A DNA stretch of 6,850 bases, taken from assembly GCA_017958245.1 (NCBI GenBank), contig JAGDDC010000195.1:1-6850 (forward strand). The letters are read 5' to 3'. A program made the translations under genes and the position numbers. Of the stretch, positions 1 to 5,543 are shown piece by piece (the first letter of the stretch is position 1; the number at the start of each line of letters is the position of its first letter). Under the pieces are notes generated by a model that saw only the letters and a list, made by a program, of their open reading frames with translations, did not search any database and was not told where the DNA came from. Source of the stretch: Lachnospiraceae bacterium. Its GTDB lineage: Bacteria > Bacillota_A > Clostridia > Lachnospirales > Lachnospiraceae.

Positions 1-51
1 ATAACAGCGCTCATTAAAGCGGTGTATGAGGATTATAGGTATATACTCTAG
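1..51 (+). CDS. C-terminal end of an unidentified protein (5' truncated by the window)
   Basis: Frame 1 is open from the first base and ends at TAG (49-51), giving the tail ITALIKAVYEDYRYIL. A hairpin followed by a T-rich run begins 14 bases after this stop, which is where the end of a transcript is expected and is the main reason for accepting this short stretch as coding. Sixteen residues are too few to assign a family, so no function is proposed. The frame could be open by chance. Confidence 0.5.
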   Translation: MTALIKAVYEDYRYIL

Positions 52-65
52 AAGAAGGAATAGTG

Positions 66-116
66 CAGGCATCGGAAACAGGGTAACTCTTGTTTCCGGT
101 GCCTGAGTTTTGTTTA
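66..116 (+). terminator. Rho-independent terminator after the upstream gene
   Basis: A 15-bp stem pairs 66-80 (CAGGCATCGGAAACA) with 91-105 (TGTTTCCGGTGCCTG). The only irregularity is a G-T wobble. The loop is 81-90 and a T-rich tract (AGTTTTGTTT) follows. The T-run is only on the plus-strand side, so it should stop the transcript of the gene ending at 51. Its stem sequence is related to the hairpins repeated at 371-660. Confidence 0.85.
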
Positions 117-122
117 TCATAT

Positions 123-352
123 GAATGCCGGCGCTTCAACATGGTTTTGTGCTCCATATGATTCGTCAAGAATTTCCAAGCTTTCGCAGACAGCTACCGG
201 CAAGTGACAGGGCCGCCGTGATTCGCCATCCATGGCTCAGCACGGCTAAAAATCGCATCCGTGCGATTTTTACCCTTGTTGGGAGAGCGCGAAAGCAGGA
301 AATTCTACGACTCACATCGAGTCGCAAAAACCATATCGAAGCGCCGGCATTC
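123..352. mobile_element. MITE-like palindromic element, about 230 bp, no coding capacity
   Basis: The outermost 15 bases match perfectly in inverted orientation: 123-137 (GAATGCCGGCGCTTC) against 338-352. Imperfect matching continues inward through ATGGTTTT (141-148 against its complement near 326-334) and AGAATTTCC...GCTTTCGC (169-187 against 289-306). The arms are therefore about 64-65 nt. The unpaired middle holds a perfect hairpin (247-272). An 8-base near-repeat, TTTATCAT (113-120) and TTTGTCAT (361-368), flanks the element at a small distance and could be a decayed target duplication. No convincing protein is encoded. Long terminal inverted repeats, small size and an intergenic site suggest a non-autonomous transposable element. 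A structured RNA or a large intergenic cruciform is the alternative. No transposase is visible in the window. Confidence 0.45.
247..272. terminator. Symmetric hairpin inside the palindromic element, possible bidirectional terminator
   Basis: TAAAAATCGCA (247-257) pairs perfectly with TGCGATTTTTA (262-272) around the tetraloop TCCG. Whichever strand is transcribed, a short GC-containing stem is followed by five Ts, the form of a bidirectional intrinsic terminator. The GC part of the stem is short, so it may terminate weakly. It could simply be the core of the palindrome. Confidence 0.4.
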
Positions 353-485
353 CTTGACAATTTGTCATTGGACATCGGAAAACGGGAAAACCTTGATTTC
401 CGATGCCTGAAATGTGGGAAAGCAGCCATGTTAGACATCGAAAACGGGAAAACCTCGATTTCCGATGCCCGAATTGCTTTGCGGG

Positions 486-532
486 GAAGAAAAAAGACAT
501 CGGGATCCTGAAAAAACGCGATCCCGATGTCT
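486..532 (-). terminator. Minus-strand intrinsic terminator, third copy
   Basis: Stem arms 495-507 and 520-532 form a perfect 13-bp stem. On the minus strand it is followed by a run of Ts (complement of 490-494). It is the most distal of the three near-identical terminators downstream of the minus-strand gene. Confidence 0.75.
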
Positions 533-550
533 AAATTGCCTTGTGAAGGG

Positions 551-594
551 GAAAAAAGACATCGGGATTTTAAAAAAACGCGATCCCGATGTCT
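551..594 (-). terminator. Minus-strand intrinsic terminator, second copy
   Basis: Stem arms 557-569 and 582-594 repeat the proximal terminator 62 bp further downstream, again followed by six Ts on the minus strand. The loop-closing position has changed (T569 opposite G582, a C-A mismatch in the minus transcript). The rest of the stem is intact, so it should act as a back-up terminator. Confidence 0.75.
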
Positions 595-611
595 AAATTG
601 CTTTGTGAAGG

Positions 612-656
612 GGAAAAAAGACATCGGGATCTTGAAAAAACGCGATCCCGATGTCT
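612..656 (-). terminator. Minus-strand intrinsic terminator, copy proximal to the inhibitor-like gene
   Basis: Stem arms 619-631 and 644-656 (AGACATCGGGATC and its complement) are perfect over 13 bp. On the minus strand the stem is followed by six Ts (complement of 613-618). It lies 32 bases beyond the stop codon of the minus-strand gene ending at 689, so it is the primary terminator of that gene. The plus strand has no T-run after the stem, so it is directional. Confidence 0.85.
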
Positions 657-688
657 AAATTGCTTTTGTGAAGGAGGAAAAGCCATCA

Positions 689-1687
689 TCAGATGACCGG
701 ATCGTTGACCAAGCAGGTGTGATAGTACCAGTCCCTGCCCACGGTGAGGATCTCGTCGTAGGATTCGAGCTTCTCGATGAGGGCGGTGAGCGTCGCCTCG
801 TCGACATCTTCGGCGAGGCTTACTGCGTACGCATTTATAAAGTCGTAATCATAGCGTATGGTAAGACTGTTCTCGGTGAAGATCTCCTCCATGCGCTCCT
901 TTGCCACGCCCTCTGCCGCTGTGACGATGACAGTGTTCATGCTGTGATCCGGGTAATAAGGATCCGGCTCGAGAGGAAACGATGCCTCGTTATCAGAGAG
1001 CTTCATGATGTCGCGAAGCTCCGCCTTTCCATCGAGGTCACGGTTTATGATGACGATGGAATACCCGCTCGTTGCGCCCGGGAATACGCCTTTTGACCTG
1101 CAGAGCACACTGTAGCCTGTGCCCTCGGTGATCTGCTTTGAGATCAGTGCGACAGGCTTGTAAGAAACACCGTTCAGACCGCGCAAAGCCTTGTTGAAAG
1201 CCTTCTTTACGGTTTTTGTGAGCTTGATGCTCTTTGGCATGAACCATCCGCCGTCTTCGCCGGAGATCATTGTCTCGACCTCCGTGTCTATCATGTCGAG
1301 GATGCTTACCTTGCCCTTCAGATCCTTATAGATCGTGACCAGGCAATAGTACTCGGTTGCGCCGGGAACGACCGCTTTGCTCCTGCAAAGGTAGAGGTGG
1401 TTGACACCTGCCACGACCTGCTTCCCAAGATATGCCACGGGAACGACCGTGCTGCCCGTAAATTTCCTGAAAGCTTTGTTAAAAAGCTTCATGCGGGCCT
1501 TGGTGATCACGGGAGACTTTGCGTTGCTGAAACCGCCTGCAAGAACAAACTCCTCCTCCATGGAAATGGGGGCCTCCTTGTATTCCTTTGTCTCAGAAGC
1601 AAAAGCGGGCCCGGCCTGAGTCCCAAACATCAAGGCTGCACTCAGAGCGAGCGCAAAAACCGATCTCAACATCTTTTTAATACTCAT
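689..1687 (-). CDS. Secreted protein with two cystatin-like domains and an I9-like C-terminal domain; candidate protease inhibitor
   Basis: The protein is 332 aa from the ATG at 1687, chosen because AGGAGG lies 10 bases upstream and a signal peptide follows directly. An in-frame ATG at 1729 would add 14 residues before the signal and is less likely. Residues 1-30 have Lys residues, a hydrophobic core and an AFA cleavage site. Residues 50-135 and 146-232 are an internal duplication in register at a 95-residue offset: Q90VVAG and Q185ITEG, LCRSK at 100 and 195, PGAT at 108 and 203, then DLxGK. QVVAG, with an upstream Gly-Gly (51-52) and an intervening helix-like stretch, matches the layout of cystatins, whose QxVxG loop enters the cleft of papain-like peptidases. 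Residues 250-321 resemble a subtilisin-propeptide (I9) fold by pattern (VIVTAAEGV, then NAYAVSLAEDV). Export is well supported. Inhibitory activity is inferred, and the second copy has lost the exact QxVxG. The gene is transcribed alone and ends at the triplicated terminators. Confidence 0.85.
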   Translation of the reverse strand: MSIKKMLRSVFALALSAALMFGTQAGPAFASETKEYKEAPISMEEEFVLAGGFSNAKSPVITKARMKLFNKAFRKFTGSTVVPVAYLGKQVVAGVNHLYLCRSKAVVPGATEYYCLVTIYKDLKGKVSILDMIDTEVETMISGEDGGWFMPKSIKLTKTVKKAFNKALRGLNGVSYKPVALISKQITEGTGYSVLCRSKGVFPGATSGYSIVIINRDLDGKAELRDIMKLSDNEASFPLEPDPYYPDHSMNTVIVTAAEGVAKERMEEIFTENSLTIRYDYDFINAYAVSLAEDVDEATLTALIEKLESYDEILTVGRDWYYHTCLVNDPVI

Positions 1688-1768
1688 CACTATTCTTCCT
1701 CCTGGTGCTTTGTGTTTTTGTCTTTTCATGCATTAGACGAGAGAAATCCCGAATTGGTTCCGAATCTA

Positions 1769-1797
1769 TTTCAATCCCTTTCAAAACGTGTTAATAT
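1769..1797 (+). promoter_or_regulatory. Possible promoter for the amidase-led gene run
   Basis: TTTCAA (1769-1774) and TAATAT (1792-1797) are 17 bases apart, a workable sigma-A-like arrangement with a weak -35 box. They lie in the AT-rich divergent intergenic region 56 bases before the ATG at 1854. No clear -35/-10 pair was found for the opposite gene; TCTAAT on the minus strand (1732-1737) is a lone -10 candidate. Assignment by eye only. Confidence 0.3.
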
Positions 1798-1853
1798 GGT
1801 CTGGACGGATGTTTTTTGTAAGGAAAGCATATTTGAAGGAAAGGATAATATAG

Positions 1854-3611
1854 ATGAAGAGGTTCTTTTTCATAACAAGCATGATCTTATTGCTCGCTTT
1901 TGCGTGCGAGACCACGGCTTTCGCAGGTGAGGGAGCAAGACTGTACCATGCTGAAAACACTGTTGAGGCTCTTGGTACGCAGGGCGAAGGTGGCGCTGCG
2001 AAGTCTGCTGAAGGGGACAAGGCCGGAGTAACTGCAGGAAATGCAGAAGATATAGCAGGAGATGCAGCAGGAGATGCAGCAGGATCAACAGCCGGTGACA
2101 CGGGCTTCCTGACGGAAGAGGAGAGAGAACTCATCGATTCGCTCTCCTTGAGCGACGACAGAGCTGCGGCCGATGAGATCTGCGAGTACAGGAATCCCAG
2201 AAGGATGGTCATTGCTTCCCCGAAGGATGGCCTGACCACGACAGGGGAGCACGTGAGCATACTCGGATCGTGTGATCCAAACTACGAGTGCTTCGTAAAC
2301 GGCGAGAAGATCGAGACCACGGAACACGGATTCTTCGTGCTCTATCCCGAGCTTGAGATCGGGGAGAACACATTTGTCTTTAGAAACATGGCCAAGGAAA
2401 AGAAGATCACCATTGTGAGGAAGAAGGCTTCCGGCGGTGGTGGAACGCCTGAGAACCCTCCTGTCAGTCCATTTGCGGAGGGAACCTACGGAGTGGTGAC
2501 CTCGGCCTACACCATGACGAGGGCCGACATCTATTCACAGTCGCCTGATCTTATACCGATCACGGGCGGTACAACACTGAGGCTTCTCGGGGAGTGTGAG
2601 AAGTTCTATCAGATATATGACGGGACATTTGTCTCGAAATCAGCCATCTCGAGGAAAGAGGGCAAGATAAAAAAGAACAGGATAGCGAAAGCTGTCATTG
2701 TGGACCACAAGGATAGGAACGTCATCAGCCTCGTCTTCGACACGGAGGTGAACGTTCCGTTCAGCCTGAAAATGCGCGATGACGGGAAGGCGGAGCTCAC
2801 TCTGTTTGAGACATATGAGTGCGCGCAGGTCGAGTATGCGGACAACGACACCATCAAGAAGGCCGAGCTCGTGGACGTGAGCGAAGGCAGGGCCGTGATA
2901 GAGCTTGAATTCGCAGGCGGCCTCCATATCTCGGGTTACGACTGCAGGTATGAGGGCGGGAAGATGATCGTCTCCATGAAGAAGCCCGTGCACCTGAAGA
3001 AGAGGGGATCGCTTGAGGGCGCCGTGATACTTCTCGACCCCGGGCACGGGACGGACGATCCCGGAGCGCTTGGGCCTCTTGGCCTGTACGGACCAAAGGA
3101 GAAGAACTTCAATCTGTCATTTGGGTTGATGCTTCGCGATATACTCACGGATCGCGGGGCAAATGTGGTGATCACGAGGACAGATGACAGCTTCCTTGAG
3201 CTTTCGGAGCGGGTTGCGATCATCAGAGATCTCGCGCCCGACATATCGGTGTCGGTTCATGGAAACTCACTTGCGGAAGTGACGGATTACAGGCCCGCAA
3301 AGAATTTCAGGATGTTCTACACATACGGAGAGTTCAACAACGCAGCTGCGCTCATGAACGCTCTGATCATAAAAAACATGGGATTTGATTTCGAAGAGGA
3401 GAGGTCGCAGAGCCTGTCTCTGACAAGGATCACTTCCAATCCCGCGATCCTGCTCGAGACCATGTTTTTGTCAAACCCCGACAATTATGAACTGCTGCTG
3501 AAAAAGGATTTCAGGCAGAAATATGCGCTCGTCATCGCGGACGCGATAGAAGCGTTCCTTGAGTCGAACACCGTATATGAGGATGAGGCGGCGCAGGCAG
3601 GACCTGCTTAG
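1854..3611 (+). CDS. Secreted N-acetylmuramoyl-L-alanine amidase (Amidase_3) with Ig-like, SH3-like and AMIN-like N-terminal regions
   Basis: This 585-aa enzyme is predicted to cut the bond between muramic acid and L-alanine in peptidoglycan outside the cell. Residues 1-24 are a signal peptide with cleavage likely after AFA. Residues 44-84 form a low-complexity Ala/Gly/Asp linker. Residues 118-190 look Ig-like (VNGEKIETTEHGFF, ending in IGENTFVFRN). Residues 208-265 look SH3-like, and 275-378 resemble an AMIN-type beta domain. The catalytic domain (388-570) has all the Amidase_3 zinc and catalytic residues: H398 in DPGHG, E416 in KEKNFN, H469 in SVHGN and E535 in LLETMFLSNP. The ATG is preceded by AAGGA at 1841-1845. 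It leads the plus-strand run, divergent from the inhibitor-like gene. The catalytic assignment is secure. The accessory domains are pattern-based, and the wall ligand is unknown. No sporulation-specific signature was seen, so a symbol is not given. Confidence 0.93.
   Translation: MKRFFFITSMILLLAFACETTAFAGEGARLYHAENTVEALGTQGEGGAAKSAEGDKAGVTAGNAEDIAGDAAGDAAGSTAGDTGFLTEEERELIDSLSLSDDRAAADEICEYRNPRRMVIASPKDGLTTTGEHVSILGSCDPNYECFVNGEKIETTEHGFFVLYPELEIGENTFVFRNMAKEKKITIVRKKASGGGGTPENPPVSPFAEGTYGVVTSAYTMTRADIYSQSPDLIPITGGTTLRLLGECEKFYQIYDGTFVSKSAISRKEGKIKKNRIAKAVIVDHKDRNVISLVFDTEVNVPFSLKMRDDGKAELTLFETYECAQVEYADNDTIKKAELVDVSEGRAVIELEFAGGLHISGYDCRYEGGKMIVSMKKPVHLKKRGSLEGAVILLDPGHGTDDPGALGPLGLYGPKEKNFNLSFGLMLRDILTDRGANVVITRTDDSFLELSERVAIIRDLAPDISVSVHGNSLAEVTDYRPAKNFRMFYTYGEFNNAAALMNALIIKNMGFDFEEERSQSLSLTRITSNPAILLETMFLSNPDNYELLLKKDFRQKYALVIADAIEAFLESNTVYEDEAAQAGPA
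2055..2084 (+). repeat. 12-bp tandem repeat within the amidase linker
   Basis: GCAGGAGATGCA occurs at 2055-2066 and 2067-2078, followed by half a copy (GCAGGA). It encodes AGDA units of the flexible linker between the signal peptide and the folded part of the amidase. The 12-bp length keeps the reading frame, so copy-number change would alter only linker length. Confidence 0.7.
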
Positions 3612-3648
3612 GGGGTCTCGGGGCAGGCAAGGCGGTTATGGATGACAT

Positions 3649-4464
3649 ATGGATGATCTTTTGAGAAAGCGTTTTCTCGAGCTTGCGGGGAAATGCTACA
3701 ACAAGGGTATATATACGAATACTGCGTTTCTGAGTTTGGTGGAGGCGGATGAGTTCCTCTGCATCCAAAGAGAGGTGAGTCACGTGCCCTTCACGCTCTT
3801 TGGCGGCTATGACGGCGCGGAGAGGAAGGTGCTGAGGTTTGGGAACGTGGACAGCCTTGGCTATGAGGAGGAGTTCCCGATCACGAGGCTGGAGGTCAGT
3901 CCCCTCATGGAGAAGTTCTCTGACGACCTGACTCACAGGGATTTCCTGGGCGCACTCATGAATCTCGGTATAGACAGAAGCCTCATCGGGGATATAATAG
4001 TCTACGGGAAGAAAGAAGGCAAAAAAAGCGCCCCGGAGGAAGCGGAAGCAGATACCGCAGGAACATGTGTCAGGAAGTCGCGCGCAGACGTGTATTGCAT
4101 GAGCAGGATAGCGCAGTTTATCTGCGACGAACTCACAAGGGTGAGACACACTTCGGTCAAATGCGTGATTGCAGAAAATCTTGAACCCGAAGGGGCGATG
4201 GGCGAACCGGTGGAGAGAGTGATCTCGGTGTCATCGCCAAGGGCGGATGCCGTGATCTGCAAGGTTTACAACATGTCGAGGTCCGGAGCGGAGGAGCTTT
4301 TTACCGCGCAGAAGGTCTTCATAAACGGGAGGCTTTCCGACAGCCCCGGAAAACAGCTGAATCCGGGCGATATCGTGACCGTGAGAGGACGCGGGAGGTT
4401 CACTTTCTGCGGGGTCGATCACATAAACAAGAAGGGGAAAAACTGCGTGACCGTGAGGATATGA
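3649..4464 (+). CDS. ylmH: YlmH-like S4-domain RNA-binding protein
   Basis: The protein is 271 aa, close to the usual YlmH length (about 255-270). Family hallmarks are visible: FGGYDGAERK (51-60) and HRDFLGALMNLGIDR followed by IGDIIVYG (96-120). A C-terminal S4 RNA-binding domain runs from about 204 to 255 (MSRSGAEELFTAQKVFINGR, then NPGDIVTVRGRGRF). In Bacillus subtilis YlmH (also called RqcP2) binds ribosomes/RNA and is linked to ribosome-associated quality control, so a cytoplasmic role on the large subunit is inferred. A charged, low-complexity stretch at 121-145 looks like a lineage-specific insertion. The ATG at 3649 has only a weak ribosome binding site (AAGG at 3629-3632 is too far). 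The gene starts 37 bases after the amidase stop, so it may be co-translated with the upstream gene. The gene is normally near divIVA and sep/ylm genes; none is seen here. Confidence 0.9.
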   Translation: MDDLLRKRFLELAGKCYNKGIYTNTAFLSLVEADEFLCIQREVSHVPFTLFGGYDGAERKVLRFGNVDSLGYEEEFPITRLEVSPLMEKFSDDLTHRDFLGALMNLGIDRSLIGDIIVYGKKEGKKSAPEEAEADTAGTCVRKSRADVYCMSRIAQFICDELTRVRHTSVKCVIAENLEPEGAMGEPVERVISVSSPRADAVICKVYNMSRSGAEELFTAQKVFINGRLSDSPGKQLNPGDIVTVRGRGRFTFCGVDHINKKGKNCVTVRI

Positions 4465-4532
4465 CGCGGAAACACTGACCGCGGGTCCCGAAGGTCAGAC
4501 AAAAAAACCGCAAAGCAGTATGCGGGTTCTAA

Positions 4533-4549
4533 GGGGAGGAAGAAAAGTG
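4533..4549 (+). promoter_or_regulatory. Ribosome binding site that fixes a GTG start for the PAP2 gene
   Basis: GGGGAGGA (4533-4540) lies six bases before an in-frame GTG (4547-4549). The upstream in-frame ATG at 4520 has no comparable site, and using it would make the ribosome binding site itself coding (RVLRGGRKV). The GTG also places the protein start directly at the MELLWWF beginning expected of a membrane PAP2 protein. Confidence 0.75.
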
Positions 4550-5479
4550 GAATTACTTTGGTGGTTTGCTCAGAACAGGACTGAGTTTGGAAACACCGTG
4601 TTTGGCGGGGTGACGTTCCTTGGAGGAACGGCAGCCGTGATAGGAGTGGTGCTGGTACTGTATTACTGTGTGGATAAAAAGCTTGCGATCAGGATCGGGT
4701 TCTCTTTCTTTGTGTCCTGCCTGATCGTGCAGGGGCTCAAGATAGTGATGAGAGTTCCGAGACCATGGGTGCTCGACCCGGAATTCAAGGCCGTAGAGTC
4801 TGCTATCCCGGGAGCTTCGGGATACTCCTTCCCGAGCGGTCATACACAGACTGTGACTGCGCTTGCCGGGACGCTCATCTTCACGACAAAGAAGTGGTAT
4901 ATAAAGCTTGTGAGCATACTGCTCGCGCTTGCTGTCATGATCTCGAGGATGTATCACGGAGTCCACACCCCGGACGATGTTCTCTGGGGACTCATAATCG
5001 CTGCTGTTGTGACGCTCATCGTAAACCTTGTGGCTGACAGGATCGAGCTCACAAAGAGGAACAGACTGATCGCAGCCCTCGGGACTATCGCTGTAGCGAT
5101 AGGGCTCACCGTGTATTGCGGGATCATTTACAAAAACGATATCATAGATTACGCAAATGCTGCGGACATCTTCAAGATCTGCGGCTCGGCGGCAGCATTT
5201 GCGGGATGCTGGTATGTGGAGACGACCTATGTCAACTTCAACGAGAGAGGACTGCCGGTATACAAGCACATCATAAAGCTCGTTGTGGGAGCCGCCGTGG
5301 CTTTCGGCGTCAAGGAGGGCTTCAAGTTCATACTCCCTGCAGGAGCGGTCGGTGACTTTGTGAGGTATTTCCTGATGGTTGTCTGGGCGCTCGGAGTCTT
5401 CCCCGTGATCATAAAAAGGTATTTAAACGGAACGGAGACTTCGGAGAACGGACGAAAAGCGCAAAGAGCGAGACGCTGA
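4547..5479 (+). CDS. Membrane-bound PAP2-superfamily phosphatase
   Basis: The protein is 310 aa from the GTG start. It belongs to the type 2 phosphatidic acid phosphatase superfamily, which dephosphorylates lipid phosphates such as undecaprenyl pyrophosphate or phosphatidylglycerol phosphate at the outer membrane face. The three signature motifs are complete: K65-x6-R72-P73, P96-S-G-H99, and S133-R134-x5-H140-x3-D144, where H99 and H140 are the nucleophile and general acid/base pair in the family. Hydrophobic segments occur at about 24-41, 48-62, 100-113, 117-133, 146-163, 173-194, 207-220, 241-262 and 270-289. Family members often have five to six; the extra C-terminal membrane part (beyond about 170) is an addition to the core. 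The tail (293-310) is polar and Arg-rich. Substrate cannot be read from the sequence; next to an autolysin, undecaprenyl-pyrophosphate recycling is one possibility, by context only. An 82-base gap separates it from ylmH without a terminator. Confidence 0.9.
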   Translation: MELLWWFAQNRTEFGNTVFGGVTFLGGTAAVIGVVLVLYYCVDKKLAIRIGFSFFVSCLIVQGLKIVMRVPRPWVLDPEFKAVESAIPGASGYSFPSGHTQTVTALAGTLIFTTKKWYIKLVSILLALAVMISRMYHGVHTPDDVLWGLIIAAVVTLIVNLVADRIELTKRNRLIAALGTIAVAIGLTVYCGIIYKNDIIDYANAADIFKICGSAAAFAGCWYVETTYVNFNERGLPVYKHIIKLVVGAAVAFGVKEGFKFILPAGAVGDFVRYFLMVVWALGVFPVIIKRYLNGTETSENGRKAQRARR

Positions 5480-5495
5480 AAGAAGGCGTTGTACG

Positions 5496-5543
5496 ATGGA
5501 ATACAGAAGGGAAAAGAGAGTTCTTAAATGGATTTGGAGATAA
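5496..5543 (+). CDS. Possible 15-residue basic leader peptide overlapping the amidohydrolase start
   Basis: An ATG at 5496 opens MEYRREKRVLKWIWR and stops at TAA (5541-5543), overlapping the next gene's ATG (5528) in another frame. AAGG (5482-5485) lies ten bases upstream, a better ribosome binding site than the one seen for the 5528 ATG (AAGGG at 5508-5512 is a little far). Translation of this leader could load ribosomes onto the downstream gene. An open frame of this size is common by chance, so it is listed as tentative. Confidence 0.2.
   Translation: MEYRREKRVLKWIWR

Larger units (their letters stand above)
371..660. repeat. Tandem array of five hairpin units, period 62-63 bp
   Basis: Units begin at 371, 434, 496, 558 and 620. 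Each starts with GACATCG and contains the complementary CGATGTC or CGATGCC about 25 bases later, so each forms a stem-loop. The units at 496 and 558 differ at four of 62 positions, and the unit at 620 is almost the same in its hairpin. The units at 371 and 434 are more diverged (loop AACGGGAAAACC rather than TGAAAAAACGC). The linkers of the three right-hand units share AAATTGC..TTGTGAAGG. Divergence rises away from the gene at 689-1687, which suggests expansion from that side. The array lies between two convergent genes. Reading frames that cross it on both strands are by-products of the repeat. Confidence 0.85.

Noticed and set aside
125..511. Plus-strand open frame of 128 codons across the palindromic element and hairpin array
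   Set aside because: It crosses both inverted-repeat arms and two array hairpins, has no ribosome binding site and the translation looks like random basic sequence. The structure of the DNA explains it.
166..624. Minus-strand open frame of 152 codons with internally repetitive protein
   Set aside because: Its repetition comes directly from the 62-63-bp hairpin units, and it would place coding sequence through three terminators.
371..660. CRISPR array
   Set aside because: The units are tandem copies with related linkers, not identical short repeats with unique spacers of uniform length, and no cas gene is nearby.
668..1096. Plus-strand open frame starting just after GAAGGAGG
   Set aside because: It lies antisense to the minus-strand gene, which has a signal peptide, internal domain duplication and proper terminators. 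The start would overlap the AGGAGG-like stretch itself.
3638..3664. Eight-residue leader frame ahead of ylmH (ATG at 3638)
   Set aside because: It is very short, overlaps the ylmH start and has no features beyond a nearby AAGG. It is more likely that this ATG is a chance neighbour of the true start.
4466..4499. Possible terminator after ylmH
   Set aside because: CTGACC (4475-4480) can pair with GGTCAG (4493-4498), but an A-run, not a T-run, follows on the plus strand, and the stem is only six base pairs.
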